Shown: piece after piece, positions 37,657-46,355 of the stretch
Position numbering within the stretch: position 1 is the first letter of the stretch
How the letters are laid out: each line of letters starts with the position of its first letter
Assembly: GCA_963780135.1 (NCBI GenBank)
Contig: CAWAAR010000003.1
Span: 930,001 to 994,000 of the forward strand
Origin: Clostridium_AM sp963780135
Lineage (GTDB): Bacteria; Bacillota; Clostridia; Clostridiales; Clostridiaceae
DNA: 64,000 bases
Direction of reading: 5' to 3'
The notes under the pieces: model-generated
What the model saw: the letters and a program-made list of their open reading frames with translations, nothing else
Databases searched by the model: none
Told to the model about the DNA's origin: nothing
Translations under genes and position numbers: made by a program

Positions 37657-38634
37657 ATGGATTATGATAGGCTTTCAAAAAAAGAATTATTGGAAATCAT
37701 TAAAGATTTAGAGGCTTTAAATAAGCAATTGCTTGAAGAAAAAGAGCAAGAAATTTATTTGGATTTTCAATGGACGAGTAATCTAGGTCACTGGTATTGG
37801 AGCATAAAAACCAATACTGTAAAATTTAATCCTTTGAAAGTTACTACATTAGGATATACAAATGAAGAAATTCCAAATGTGGTACCATATCAATTTTTCA
37901 CTAATTTACTACATAAAGATGATTATGAAAATACTATGAATGCCATGCGTATGCATATGCAGGGAAAAGCCAGTGTCTATGAAACAGAATATAGGATTAA
38001 AACTAAAAGTGGAAGTTATAAATGGTATTATGATATTGGGAAAATAACCCAAAGGGATTTAGAGGGTAACCCCTTAATAATTGCAGGTATAGTTTTTGAT
38101 ATAACTGAAAGAAAAGAAAGAGAATTTCAATTGAAGGAAAAAAACAAGTTATTAGAAAAAGAGGCCTGTACTGATGGGCTAACTAGGATTAGAAATCATA
38201 AATCTATTATCGAATGCTTAGAAAAAGAAATAGATAGAGTGAATCAGAATAAAAAATTTTTATTTATAAACCTATTTGATATTGATGATTTCAAAAAGAT
38301 TAATGATAGCAAAGGGCATCAGTTTGGAGATCAGGTTTTGTATAAAGTTGCAGAGATAATAAATCAGAATATTAGAGAAATTGATTATGCAGGAAGATAC
38401 GGTGGGGAAGAGTTTTTAGTGATTTTTCCTAATGTTGATTTGAATGAAGTAAAAGTTATTTGTGAAAATGTAAGGATATCTATCAAAGATTACTTTGATA
38501 ATAGAAATATAACTTTAACAGTAAGTGGTGGATTAGATGATTATAAAGGAACTAGTTGCAAAGAATTTATTAATAGAGCCGATAAAAATCTATATAAGGC
38601 AAAATCACTAGGAAAAAATAGAATACTATATTAA
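37657..38634 (+). CDS. PAS-GGDEF diguanylate cyclase
   Basis: A 325-residue soluble protein: a short coiled coil (about 5-30), a PAS domain with PAC tail (about 35-155, YETEYRIKTKSGSYKWYYDIG), and a GGDEF domain with active-site G249-G-E-E-F253. An inhibitory I-site R240-E-I-D243 sits five residues upstream, so product feedback by c-di-GMP is expected. No EAL domain. The start at 37657 follows AGGAG at 8 nt; GTG 37648 overlaps that site. Confidence 0.93.
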   Translation: MDYDRLSKKELLEIIKDLEALNKQLLEEKEQEIYLDFQWTSNLGHWYWSIKTNTVKFNPLKVTTLGYTNEEIPNVVPYQFFTNLLHKDDYENTMNAMRMHMQGKASVYETEYRIKTKSGSYKWYYDIGKITQRDLEGNPLIIAGIVFDITERKEREFQLKEKNKLLEKEACTDGLTRIRNHKSIIECLEKEIDRVNQNKKFLFINLFDIDDFKKINDSKGHQFGDQVLYKVAEIINQNIREIDYAGRYGGEEFLVIFPNVDLNEVKVICENVRISIKDYFDNRNITLTVSGGLDDYKGTSCKEFINRADKNLYKAKSLGKNRILY

Positions 38635-38693
38635 ATTAAAATATATTATTAAAAAAATTTTATAATTAAAATTGATAGAGTAATGATATATTG

Positions 38694-38847
38694 ATGAAAG
38701 TTATAGATATAGAAAATAGAGGTAAAAAAGACCATTACAATTTAAAAAAATTAAGATACCATTGTCTGTTCAAGTACATCATGCATTAGTTGATGGTGTA
38801 CATGTTGGGCAATATTTTGGTGCAATTCAAGAAATTTTAGATAATCC
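38694..38847 (+). pseudogene. Chloramphenicol acetyltransferase remnant
   Basis: ATG 38694 opens MKVIDIENRGKKDHYNLKK, like a CAT N-terminus. It then jumps, out of frame, to the C-terminal IPLSVQVHHALVDGVHVGQYF with the catalytic HHxxxDG, then EILDNP. Most of the roughly 220-residue enzyme between is deleted. It fuses at about 38848 into the ATPase remnant. Confidence 0.75.
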
Positions 38848-38993
38848 TTTAAGATATTATCAAGACATGGTTTTGAAAGAATTGACCAAAAACGGGAAAA
38901 ATTTTTTGAAGAATATGATGTGAAAAAATGGACAGAGTTAGAAAATGTGCACACATATTATGAGTTTTTTAAAAGACATGAAAATGAGTTTTA
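38848..38993 (+). pseudogene. Internally deleted second copy of the AAA ATPase gene
   Basis: The sequence follows the gene at 36370 in three pieces: KILSRHGFERI, then DQKREKFFEEY, then DVKKWTELENV onward to HENEF-stop. Both deletions keep the frame. The first joins at the shared GAATTGA found at both ends of the lost part. Similarity continues past the stop into the hairpin to about 39064. Walker motifs are gone and there is no start codon. Confidence 0.85.
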
Positions 38994-39135
38994 ATGCTAT
39001 TTAAAGTGGAAATATATGAGCATCAATGGTTGGAGAAGTAACTATTGATGCTATTTTGATGGAATAAATAAAAAGTAGTATAGAGTTTTAAATACAAACC
39101 CTATAGAATCAAACTTTTAAAGGATGTTATGAATA

Positions 39136-39288
39136 ATGGATAAGGTTTTTATTAAAAGTAAGATAAATATACCAAAAGTAAAGGACAAAATAGTAAAAAG
39201 AAAAGATTTATTTAATAGGCTTAATGAAGCTATAAACTATAAGCTTATATTAGTTACTGCTCCAGCTGGTTTTAGTAAAAGCACTTAG
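39136..39288 (+). pseudogene. MalT-like LuxR-family regulator, N-terminal stub
   Basis: ATG 39136 gives 50 residues: IKSKINIPKVKDKIVKRKDL, then LVTAPAGFSKST-stop. This is the start of large MalT-type ATP-dependent activators up to the Walker A motif (APAGFGKT in relatives). The frame ends where the MATE piece begins. Confidence 0.7.
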
Positions 39289-39652
39289 TAACAATTTTCC
39301 CAAATGAAATTCTAATGGCCTTCGCAAGAGATTCTAAAGTTTTAACTATAGGATCCACATATTTAAGAATTAATGCTTTAGGTTATTTAATATTCAGTGT
39401 AACCTATGTAACCAATGGTATTATAACAGGTTCAGAAAAAACTATGGTAACTATGACAATTTCAGCAGTAACACTTTTATTATTTAGAGTACCACTAGCT
39501 AATTTTATGTCACAAACCAGCATAGGAATTAAAGGAATTTGGTAGGCTATTTTAATTACCTATGTATTTTCTACTATTTGCAGTATGCTTTATTATTTAT
39601 CAGGAAGATATAAGAAAAAGTTAGTTGTTTATAGAGAAGAAGTTTGTAATTA
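39285..39652 (+). pseudogene. MATE efflux transporter, C-terminal fragment
   Basis: From 39285 the frame reads LVTIFPNEILMAFARDSKVL and on through YVTNGIITGSEKT, the C-terminal bundle of MATE multidrug transporters. A TAG at about 39543 interrupts it where relatives have Tyr; the frame then continues to a second stop at 39652. The N-terminal half is missing. Confidence 0.75.
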
Positions 39653-39676
39653 GATATATATAAGTTTTGATTTAGT

Positions 39677-39784
39677 ATGGTGAGATATTATGGACAAATA
39701 AAGGATGACATACTAAGTGATATACGTTTAAAAAATATAGATGATAAAAGTACATTAATATTAATTAATTGTTTAGATTATTAA
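39677..39784 (+). pseudogene. Short fragment sharing the 33.5 kb tail repeat
   Basis: MVRYYGQIKDDILSDI followed by RLKNIDDKSTLILINCLDY, 35 residues, no clear ribosome-binding site. The last 20 codons match the tail at 33504-33569 at about 80% by eye. The parent gene is not recognised. Confidence 0.4.
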
Positions 39785-39803
39785 TATTAATGTACTTTTT
39801 AAA
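39745..39803. terminator. Bidirectional hairpin between the fragments and cooS
   Basis: AAAAGTACATTAATATTAA and TTAATATTAATGTACTTTT are complementary around a loop near 39770; it would terminate cooS transcription from the minus strand as well. Confidence 0.7.
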
Positions 39804-39834
39804 TTTCGGGTTTTATTAATAAATTTTTTTGATG

Positions 39835-41754
39835 CTAACTTAATCCTAAACCTTTTCTTTTTTTGATTATGTGTGCTTCTATACCATTTGCTACTTCAAC
39901 AGGATCATCACCTAGTGCAATTTTTCCACCTACTATATCTTCTGCTTTTTTAGTTAAAAGTTCTACTAGCTGTGGAGCTCCTGTCATGAAAGGTGTAGGT
40001 GATAGGTGAGTATAAGCGCCATAAGCTAATGCAAAAATGCCGTCTATAGTTGCTTTTTGCTCCATCCACTCTGGAGCTGTAACAGCTATTGGAAGATCAG
40101 ATATATCAACATCCAAATGATCTGCAAGAGCAGTAACAAGCATAGATATTCTTCCTGTATCTGTACAAGTTCCAAAGCTTAGTACTGGAGGGATTTTTAG
40201 CATATTACATACTTCTTTTAGTCCTTCACCAGCCATAGTATTAGCTGCTTCAACAGTACAGAGTCCTGCAACTTCAAGAGCATGATTTCCACAGCCAGCA
40301 CTGACAACTAATATATCCTTTTTTATAAGCTCTTTTGTAAGATTTATTGTCATGGAATCTTGAGGACCATTTCTTAAAGTGGAGCAGTTTGCAAGTGCTA
40401 CGACTCCTTTGATTTTTCCAGCAGATATTACATCTACTAATGGGTCAAGCTTATTACCAAGAGCACCTAAAACAGCTTCAGTGGAGAAACCAGCTATAGC
40501 TTTTTGAATTTTCTTTGGTACCATTGGTTCAATTTTTCTTTCTTTTCTCTTTTTAAAATTTTCTATAGAAAGTTCAATTAATCTGTCTGCCATAGTATCA
40601 ACTTCAGAAGGTTTATAAGGAATTTTCTCTTTAAGGCCTGGTATATCAATGATAGTACTTACAGAAACCAAAGCTATTTGATATTTTTCAGCATACATAT
40701 CTATAGCTGGAGGTGAACAGTTTTCTTCCATAGCAAATACATCTACAGTACCAGTAGCTAGTAATGGTTCTATAGTAAGCCAATTTCCCATATGACCTAT
40801 AAAAACGTCGTCTATTTCAAATCTCTGAAGTAATTCTTGACCTGTTTCTATGGAACCCACTATTCTAAGTCCTTTGGCTCCAGCAGATTTTGCTTTTTCT
40901 TGAACCTCTGCTGTTCTTGCTTTTAATATTGTTGCAACTCCAGGCCAAGGTTGATGTCCATTGAATACTATGTTTATGTAATCTGGGTCCATAATTCCCA
41001 AATCCATATTAACTTCATGTGGTTTTGGAGTTCCGAATAATATATCCTGAACCATTTCAAGCCCTATCTGAGAATTATATATGGTTGCTATACCAAGTCT
41101 AAGAGCTTTCATTGCTAAAGAAACATGGCTTCCATCTACATTTGTAAGACAGCTAGCTACACAATTTTGTTCTTCATGTACTGTTCCACCGGGATATATG
41201 TCTAGTTTCCTCCATAGTGCCTTTCTCTTTTTGGGAGCAAAGGCTTCAACCATAATATTATTGTCTTCCACGCCAATAATCTGTTGATCTTCAAGTACTA
41301 TAGCTAATTCTATAGCCATATCATTAATTTCCTGATTTGTGTTTATACCTACCTTTTCACACATCCACTTAAGCTTATCTACATCTGTAATCTTAAATGG
41401 AGTTTTTCCTTCAGCTGTAGCTTTTAATGTTCTGAAAGCCTCGTAGGCATGATGACTATATGTACCTGCTCCCATTATGTTTTTGAGAAGAAAATTTCTC
41501 ATTGCCATGGCATCAGCGGCTATTCCACAGACTCCTTTGGTCTGCCCTGTTTTTTCACTTATCCTGCAGGGACCGTTTGAACATAGTTGACAACTTAAAC
41601 CTTCAAGGCAAAACTTACACCTTATCTTTTCCTGCTGGGCATACCTGTCAAATGCATTAGACATTCCATCTTCTCTAATTCTTTTAAGCATTTCTTCTAC
41701 GGAATCATGATAGCTTACTCTGCCTTCTGATTTTTCTAATATAGTATTACTCAT
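39835..41754 (-). CDS. cooS: Anaerobic carbon monoxide dehydrogenase, catalytic subunit
   Basis: A 639-residue Ni-Fe-S CODH. The N-terminal cysteine cluster CKFCLEGLSCQLCSNGPC (about 47-64) supplies the D and B clusters. C-cluster ligands lie in ALANCSTLRNG, SAGCGNHALEVAGLC and SFGTCTDTGRI further on. It oxidises CO to CO2 with electrons passed to ferredoxin or a coupled reductase. No acetyl-CoA synthase, cooF or cooC gene is adjacent, so this is a stand-alone copy. The ATG follows AAAGGAGTG. Confidence 0.96.
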   Translation of the reverse strand: MSNTILEKSEGRVSYHDSVEEMLKRIREDGMSNAFDRYAQQEKIRCKFCLEGLSCQLCSNGPCRISEKTGQTKGVCGIAADAMAMRNFLLKNIMGAGTYSHHAYEAFRTLKATAEGKTPFKITDVDKLKWMCEKVGINTNQEINDMAIELAIVLEDQQIIGVEDNNIMVEAFAPKKRKALWRKLDIYPGGTVHEEQNCVASCLTNVDGSHVSLAMKALRLGIATIYNSQIGLEMVQDILFGTPKPHEVNMDLGIMDPDYINIVFNGHQPWPGVATILKARTAEVQEKAKSAGAKGLRIVGSIETGQELLQRFEIDDVFIGHMGNWLTIEPLLATGTVDVFAMEENCSPPAIDMYAEKYQIALVSVSTIIDIPGLKEKIPYKPSEVDTMADRLIELSIENFKKRKERKIEPMVPKKIQKAIAGFSTEAVLGALGNKLDPLVDVISAGKIKGVVALANCSTLRNGPQDSMTINLTKELIKKDILVVSAGCGNHALEVAGLCTVEAANTMAGEGLKEVCNMLKIPPVLSFGTCTDTGRISMLVTALADHLDVDISDLPIAVTAPEWMEQKATIDGIFALAYGAYTHLSPTPFMTGAPQLVELLTKKAEDIVGGKIALGDDPVEVANGIEAHIIKKRKGLGLS

Positions 41755-42032
41755 AAGATATTCACTCCTTTAATTATATACATTGGAACTAGTAATAAAT
41801 TTTCCTATAATGGACTTAATTATGCATTCTAAATTTAAAAGTATGGAATTGAGTTTTTTCTTTAGCATAACTAATGAAATGGAAGGGCATGAACAAATTT
41901 CTAATAAACACAAGGTTGTACTTAATATTTATTTTTGCTATTAATTTCATAGCATTATAATTTGGATATTGAACAAAATAGTAGGGGTGATATTACAGTA
42001 AATTCTTATTTTTACAAGGAGGGATAGACACT

Positions 42033-42137
42033 ATGGGTGAAAAACATGATTCGTCTTGTGCTAGCCAGCAGCAAAAAGAAAAGAAAGCAAATAATTCTGG
42101 ACCTAAACATAATAAAAAGACACATAAAAAAGATTAA
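42033..42137 (+). CDS. Small hydrophilic protein, 34 residues
   Basis: AAGGAGGG lies 9 nt before ATG 42033; the product MGEKHDSSCASQQQKEKK is followed by a Lys/His/Asn-rich tail ending THKKD. TATAAT-like sequence occurs near 41956. It is too short for family assignment; the strong ribosome-binding site argues for real translation. Confidence 0.5.
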   Translation: MGEKHDSSCASQQQKEKKANNSGPKHNKKTHKKD

Positions 42138-42218
42138 TATTAACATTAATCTAAAGATATTAAGTTTCAAGTATGTATACACCTTTATATAAGGTTAGTT
42201 TAATTAGTTCAAAAAAAT

Positions 42219-42259
42219 TAAAACCACCAATCAGTTAAATGACACTAATTGGTGGTTAA
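42219..42259 (-). terminator. Hairpin with T-run on the minus strand
   Basis: AACCACCAAT/ATTGGTGGTT flank a loop; on the minus strand it is followed by TTTTAATTTTTTT, while the plus side lacks T. No minus-strand gene is obvious upstream of it, and 42260-42700 contains nothing recognisable. Confidence 0.5.
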
Positions 42260-42716
42260 GCAAATCCTAACTCATTTGAAAAACTATTTGGTTCTGTTTT
42301 AATTCAAATTCACCCCCTATATAATAGATTTACCCACAACTTTACTTAATCTAGGGTAGTAAAATAAATTGTTTTTGTTATCTATTGGTATCTGTAAGTT
42401 TTTACCTTATAGGTTAACATATGCCCAATATCACTATTTGAGCTATTTTGTACTATACGTACATCCTACAGTTTAATGCTTACAGATTGTTGTAGAATTT
42501 TTATAAAAACATAGAGTTTGTACTAATTTTATGAGTTAGAATTTGCTAGAAGAAAGCTTGCTTTACTTCTTGTAAATAATATAACATGAAACTTATTAAA
42601 AAGCAATATGATTATTCTGAATATTTAAATTTTTTTGTTGGAGCGACAGAAACATTTGCTATTGATATATACTGAATATTATGTTAAATTAATAATGTAA
42701 TCTGACTTTAAGGCTA

Positions 42717-42835
42717 AAACCAAGGAGAAAGATTGAATAAAAAGAAATCGTTCTGAAATACATGAGGGTTCGTCCCAAATGATAAGGCGGTATTATAAGA
42801 TAGCTTTGCATATACTATCTCTGCGCCTTTTTTGG
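42717..42835 (+). promoter_or_regulatory. Leader with terminator-like hairpin before the TM1266-type gene
   Basis: A GGG-TTCGT-CCC hairpin at 42769-42779 is followed by AAGGCG ... CTATCT ... CGCCTTTTTT (about 42783-42834), a terminator only about 35 bases before the start codon. Such placement suggests transcription attenuation, or simply the end of an upstream transcript. The RNA class is not recognised. Confidence 0.45.
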
Positions 42836-42867
42836 TACAGAGATTATTTTTTGAAAGGAACAATAAT

Positions 42868-43119
42868 ATGGATACAAGAATTGCATTAATTGGAATTATA
42901 GTAGAGGATGTAGAAGCAACAAAAAAATTAAATACTATTTTACATGAATATGAACAATATCTTGTGGGTAGAATGGGAATCCCTTATAGACAAAAAGATA
43001 TTAGAATAATCAGTGTAGTTATTGATGCTACTAATGATATTATAAGTTCATTATCTGGAAAGCTAGGCATGATTGATGGAATAAATATTAAAACTATTTA
43101 TTCTAAAAAGGGAAAGTAA
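42868..43119 (+). CDS. TM1266-type protein, putative iron-only hydrogenase system regulator
   Basis: An 83-residue protein MDTRIALIGIIVEDVEA..., with GRMGIPYRQKDIRIISVVIDAT and SSLSGKLGMIDGINIKTIYSK. This is the ACT-like TM1266 family found next to hydE/hydG genes and proposed to regulate hydrogenase maturation. Location before hydG agrees. The start at 42868 follows AAAGGAAC. Confidence 0.85.
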   Translation: MDTRIALIGIIVEDVEATKKLNTILHEYEQYLVGRMGIPYRQKDIRIISVVIDATNDIISSLSGKLGMIDGINIKTIYSKKGK

Positions 43120-43368
43120 TTTTTTTGTTAGCATTGTTGTGCATTTATTGTAAATGAAAAGAATTCTTGTAGAGCTAAGCTAATTTATGTACAAAACTAT
43201 AGGTGTATAAGATATCCTACAGTATACTGACTAGTTGTTTATCTGAAGATGCCTTAAATATATCCCTAGAATTTTAGTGAAAAAATATTAAATCAGAACG
43301 AGTTATACAAAACCAATGTAACACTTTCCTAAATAAAAATTTCATTATAGAAAGAAGAGGTTGAATAC

Positions 43369-44787
43369 ATGTATAACGTAAAATCAAATGCAGCAACTGA
43401 ATTTATTGATGACAAGGAAATATTAGATACCTTAGAATTCGCTAAAAAAAATAAGGATAACAGAAAATTAATCGAAGAAATTTTAGAAAAAGCTAAAGAA
43501 TGTAAGGGCGTATCTCATAGAGAAGCAGCAGTATTGCTTGAATGTGATTTAGAAGATGAAAATGAGAAAATGTATAAGCTTGCTAATGAAATCAAGCAAA
43601 AATTTTATGGAAATAGAATAGTTATGTTTGCTCCATTATATCTTTCCAATTACTGTATAAACGGATGCACTTATTGTCCGTACCATTATAAAAACAAGCA
43701 CATAACAAGAAAGAAGCTTACTCAAGAAGAAATCAAAAATGAAGTTATTGCACTTCAAGATCTTGGACATAAAAGACTTGCCTTAGAAACAGGAGAAGAT
43801 CCAATAAATTCTCCAATTGAATATGTCCTTGAAAGTATAAAAACAATATATAGCATAAAACATAAAAACGGAGCTATTAGAAGAGTTAATGTAAATATTG
43901 CAGCTACAACTGTAGAAAATTATACAAAGTTAAAGGAAGTAGGAATTGGAACCTATATTTTATTCCAAGAAACTTATAATAAGAAGATATATGAAGAACT
44001 TCATCCAACAGGACCAAAGCATGATTACGCTTATCATACAGAAGCAATGGATAGAGCTATGGATGGTGGAATTGATGATGTTGGAATGGGAGTATTGTTT
44101 GGGTTAAATATGTACAGATATGATTTTGTTGGAATGCTTATGCATGCAGAACATTTAGAAGCTGTTAAGGGAGTTGGACCACATACAATTAGTGTTCCGA
44201 GAATAAGACCAGCAGATGATATAGATCCAGAAACTTTCTCTAATTCAATTTCTGATGATATATTTGCTAAAATAGTTGCAGTACTAAGAATTTCAGTACC
44301 ATACACAGGGCTTATTGTATCAACAAGAGAATCTCAAAAATCAAGAGAAAAGGTACTTCACTTTGGAGTTTCTCAAATAAGTGGAGCGTCATGTACAAGT
44401 GTTGGTGGATATGCTGAAAAAGAAAAAGAAGAGGATAATTCTGCACAATTTGATGTTAATGATAATAGAACCTTAGATGAAATCGTAAATTGGTTGCTTG
44501 AAATGGGGTATATTCCAAGCTTCTGTACAGCCTGTTATAGAGAAGGAAGAACTGGAGATAGATTTATGAGTCTTGTTAAATCAGGACAAATAGCTAACTG
44601 CTGTGGGCCTAATGCTCTTATGACTTTAAAAGAGTATTTAGAAGATTATGCTTCAGAAGATACAAGAATCAAAGGGGAACAGTTAATTAAAAATGAAGTC
44701 CCAAAAATTCCAAATGAAAAGGTTAAAGAAGTTGTATTAGAACATCTTGAAGACTTGCATAAAGGAAAACGTGATTTTAGATTTTAA
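43369..44787 (+). CDS. hydG: [FeFe]-hydrogenase H-cluster maturase HydG
   Basis: A 472-residue radical SAM enzyme. The SAM cluster cysteines are C96-x3-C100-x2-C103 and the C-terminal auxiliary cluster set is C386-x2-C389-x22-C412, the HydG pattern that separates it from ThiH. It cleaves tyrosine to give the CO and CN ligands of the hydrogenase H-cluster. hydE, hydF and the hydrogenase are not in the window. Confidence 0.95.
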   Translation: MYNVKSNAATEFIDDKEILDTLEFAKKNKDNRKLIEEILEKAKECKGVSHREAAVLLECDLEDENEKMYKLANEIKQKFYGNRIVMFAPLYLSNYCINGCTYCPYHYKNKHITRKKLTQEEIKNEVIALQDLGHKRLALETGEDPINSPIEYVLESIKTIYSIKHKNGAIRRVNVNIAATTVENYTKLKEVGIGTYILFQETYNKKIYEELHPTGPKHDYAYHTEAMDRAMDGGIDDVGMGVLFGLNMYRYDFVGMLMHAEHLEAVKGVGPHTISVPRIRPADDIDPETFSNSISDDIFAKIVAVLRISVPYTGLIVSTRESQKSREKVLHFGVSQISGASCTSVGGYAEKEKEEDNSAQFDVNDNRTLDEIVNWLLEMGYIPSFCTACYREGRTGDRFMSLVKSGQIANCCGPNALMTLKEYLEDYASEDTRIKGEQLIKNEVPKIPNEKVKEVVLEHLEDLHKGKRDFRF

Positions 44788-44819
44788 GTTGATTAATCAA
44801 GCTATAATATCAAGTGATT

Positions 44820-44992
44820 CTTAGGTTCGGATGGAGTTTGCTTATAAGGATGACTTTCTCCAGTTGAAACTTAGAAGAACTTATCCAGGCGCGTAGCAGT
44901 GCTTATCCCCAACCTTGATAGAAGATGGGGTGTTAGCAATGGTAGCGATCGGATAAATTAAAAGGGTGGGACTATCCCATCCTTTTAATTAT
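44820..44992 (+). ncRNA. Unassigned structured RNA ending in a terminator
   Basis: Between hydG and the carbonic anhydrase gene lies a GC-richer stretch that can fold as TGGAG/CTCCA (about 44829-44864) and a long arm closed by TTATCC/GGATAA with CCCC/GGGG inside (about 44879-44957). It ends in AAAAGGgTGGGA / TCCCaTCCTTTT (44958-44985). There is no open frame. The layout resembles a riboswitch or small RNA, but I cannot place it in a known class. Confidence 0.5.
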
Positions 44993-45097
44993 AATAATTA
45001 TTATATATAGATATTTGATAAAATGAATTTTAGTAGTATAATCTATTTAACATAAAATAACACATATATCTATATGTAAATTAATCGGGGGTAAGAA

Positions 45098-45664
45098 ATG
45101 AGCAGATTAAAAGAAATATTAGAGTACAATGAGAATTTTGTAAGTAATAATGAATATGAACCATATGTAGTTAGCAAAATTCCCAAAAAGAAAATGGTTA
45201 TATTATCTTGCATGGATGCTAGATTAACAGAGTTATTACCAAGGGCTATGGATATAAAAAATGGTGATGCTAAAATAATAAAGGATGCAGGAGCAACAGT
45301 TATTCATCCTTTTGGTGGTGTTGCAAGAAGTATAATAGTTGCAATATATGAATTTGGAGCAGAAGATGTGTTTATAGTAGGACATTCTGGATGTGGAATG
45401 AGTAATTTAGATACTAAAAGCCTTGTTAATAAAATGATAAATAGAGGAATAAGGGAAGATACTATAGATATATTAAACAATGCAGGTGTTCACGTTGAAG
45501 AATGGCTTCATGGTTTTGAATCAGTGGAGGAATCTATAAAAGAAAGTGTTAAAATGATAAAAAATCATCCTTTAATTCCTAAAGATATAAAAGTACACGG
45601 ATTAATTATGGATTCTAAAACAGGGGAAATAGATGTAGTTATAAATGGAGATAAAGAGGGCTAG
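45098..45664 (+). CDS. Beta-class carbonic anhydrase
   Basis: A 188-residue enzyme with zinc ligands C38-x-D40-x-R42 (CMDAR), H96 and C99 (HSGCG). It interconverts CO2 and bicarbonate, useful beside CO/CO2 metabolism (cooS lies about 3 kb away). Length and motifs match the small YtiB/type II beta-CA group. The ATG follows GGGGG. Confidence 0.93.
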   Translation: MSRLKEILEYNENFVSNNEYEPYVVSKIPKKKMVILSCMDARLTELLPRAMDIKNGDAKIIKDAGATVIHPFGGVARSIIVAIYEFGAEDVFIVGHSGCGMSNLDTKSLVNKMINRGIREDTIDILNNAGVHVEEWLHGFESVEESIKESVKMIKNHPLIPKDIKVHGLIMDSKTGEIDVVINGDKEG

Positions 45665-45726
45665 GTATTGGATATTAAGATAGTTAGCATGAGCTTTGAT
45701 TAATGATAGTTGAAAAAATTTAAATA

Positions 45727-45782
45727 GAGCAAGAAAAAAGTACCTACATATGAGTAACGTATGTGGGTACTTTTTTCTTGCT
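45727..45782 (+). terminator. Strong terminator after the carbonic anhydrase gene
   Basis: A near-perfect stem of over 20 bp: AGCAAGAAAAAAGTACC... closes on GGTACTTTTTTCTTGCT around AGTAA. It would work in both directions. Confidence 0.88.
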
Positions 45783-45896
45783 AATTTTTATATTTGGGAA
45801 ATGTTTTTTAGTAATCAGAATCGATTTTATGATTTGAAAAATACATTTGATAACTAGTATTTTATCTCGAAGTTTTTTCTTGAGAAATTTAAAAGA

Positions 45897-46082
45897 CTAC
45901 TCTAATCTCATATTATTAAGTTTATTATATGCATATAGATTAAAAGCAAAAATAATCACACCTAAAGCAGAAGTGTTCAAGCTATTAGTAAGTATAGATT
46001 TAAATACTAAAGCACAAGTAAAAATATTGTTTAAAGTATAAAGTAAAGTACGATTTTTGTATATGAAGTTCATATTTATCAT
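45897..46082 (-). CDS. Small hydrophobic protein, 61 residues
   Basis: On the minus strand AAGGAGAAT lies at good distance before ATG 46082. The product MINMNFIYKNRTLLYTLNN... has two hydrophobic stretches (about 14-32 and 38-53) and a charged end NKLNNMRLE. A TATAAT-like box occurs upstream near 46120. No family recognised; a small membrane protein is inferred from composition only. Confidence 0.45.
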   Translation of the reverse strand: MINMNFIYKNRTLLYTLNNIFTCALVFKSILTNSLNTSALGVIIFAFNLYAYNKLNNMRLE

Positions 46083-46297
46083 ATTAGTATTCTCCTTATA
46101 ATTAAGATTTATATATCATATAATAGCATATTTTGGATTTATAAAAATGAATAAATGTTTAATAAAGTTTTACAGTTCTGAAAACAAAATATGACTTAAG
46201 CACGTTTGTAATGATGGGTATGGGTAATTATCAGAAATCTCAGTAGACAAAAATAGATTAGTTAATGATATTAGAACATGAAAAAGTAAAAAAGTAA

Positions 46298-46330
46298 ACC
46301 CCTATGTTTTGAAAATATAGGGGTTTGTAA
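46298..46330 (-). terminator. Terminator of metA
   Basis: AAACCCCTAT and ATAGGGGTTT are complementary around TTTTGAAAAT; the minus strand gives TTTACTTTTTTA after it. Confidence 0.82.
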
Positions 46331-46355
46331 TGATTCAGAGATCAATAATTTTATT

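Noticed and set aside
36370..38634. Defence island (ATPase plus effector)
   Set aside because: The AAA ATPase has no adjacent nuclease, methylase or toxin gene; the next gene is an ordinary diguanylate cyclase.
45847..46041. Plus-strand ORF of 64 codons opposite the small minus-strand ORF
   Set aside because: No ribosome-binding site; the minus-strand frame has one.
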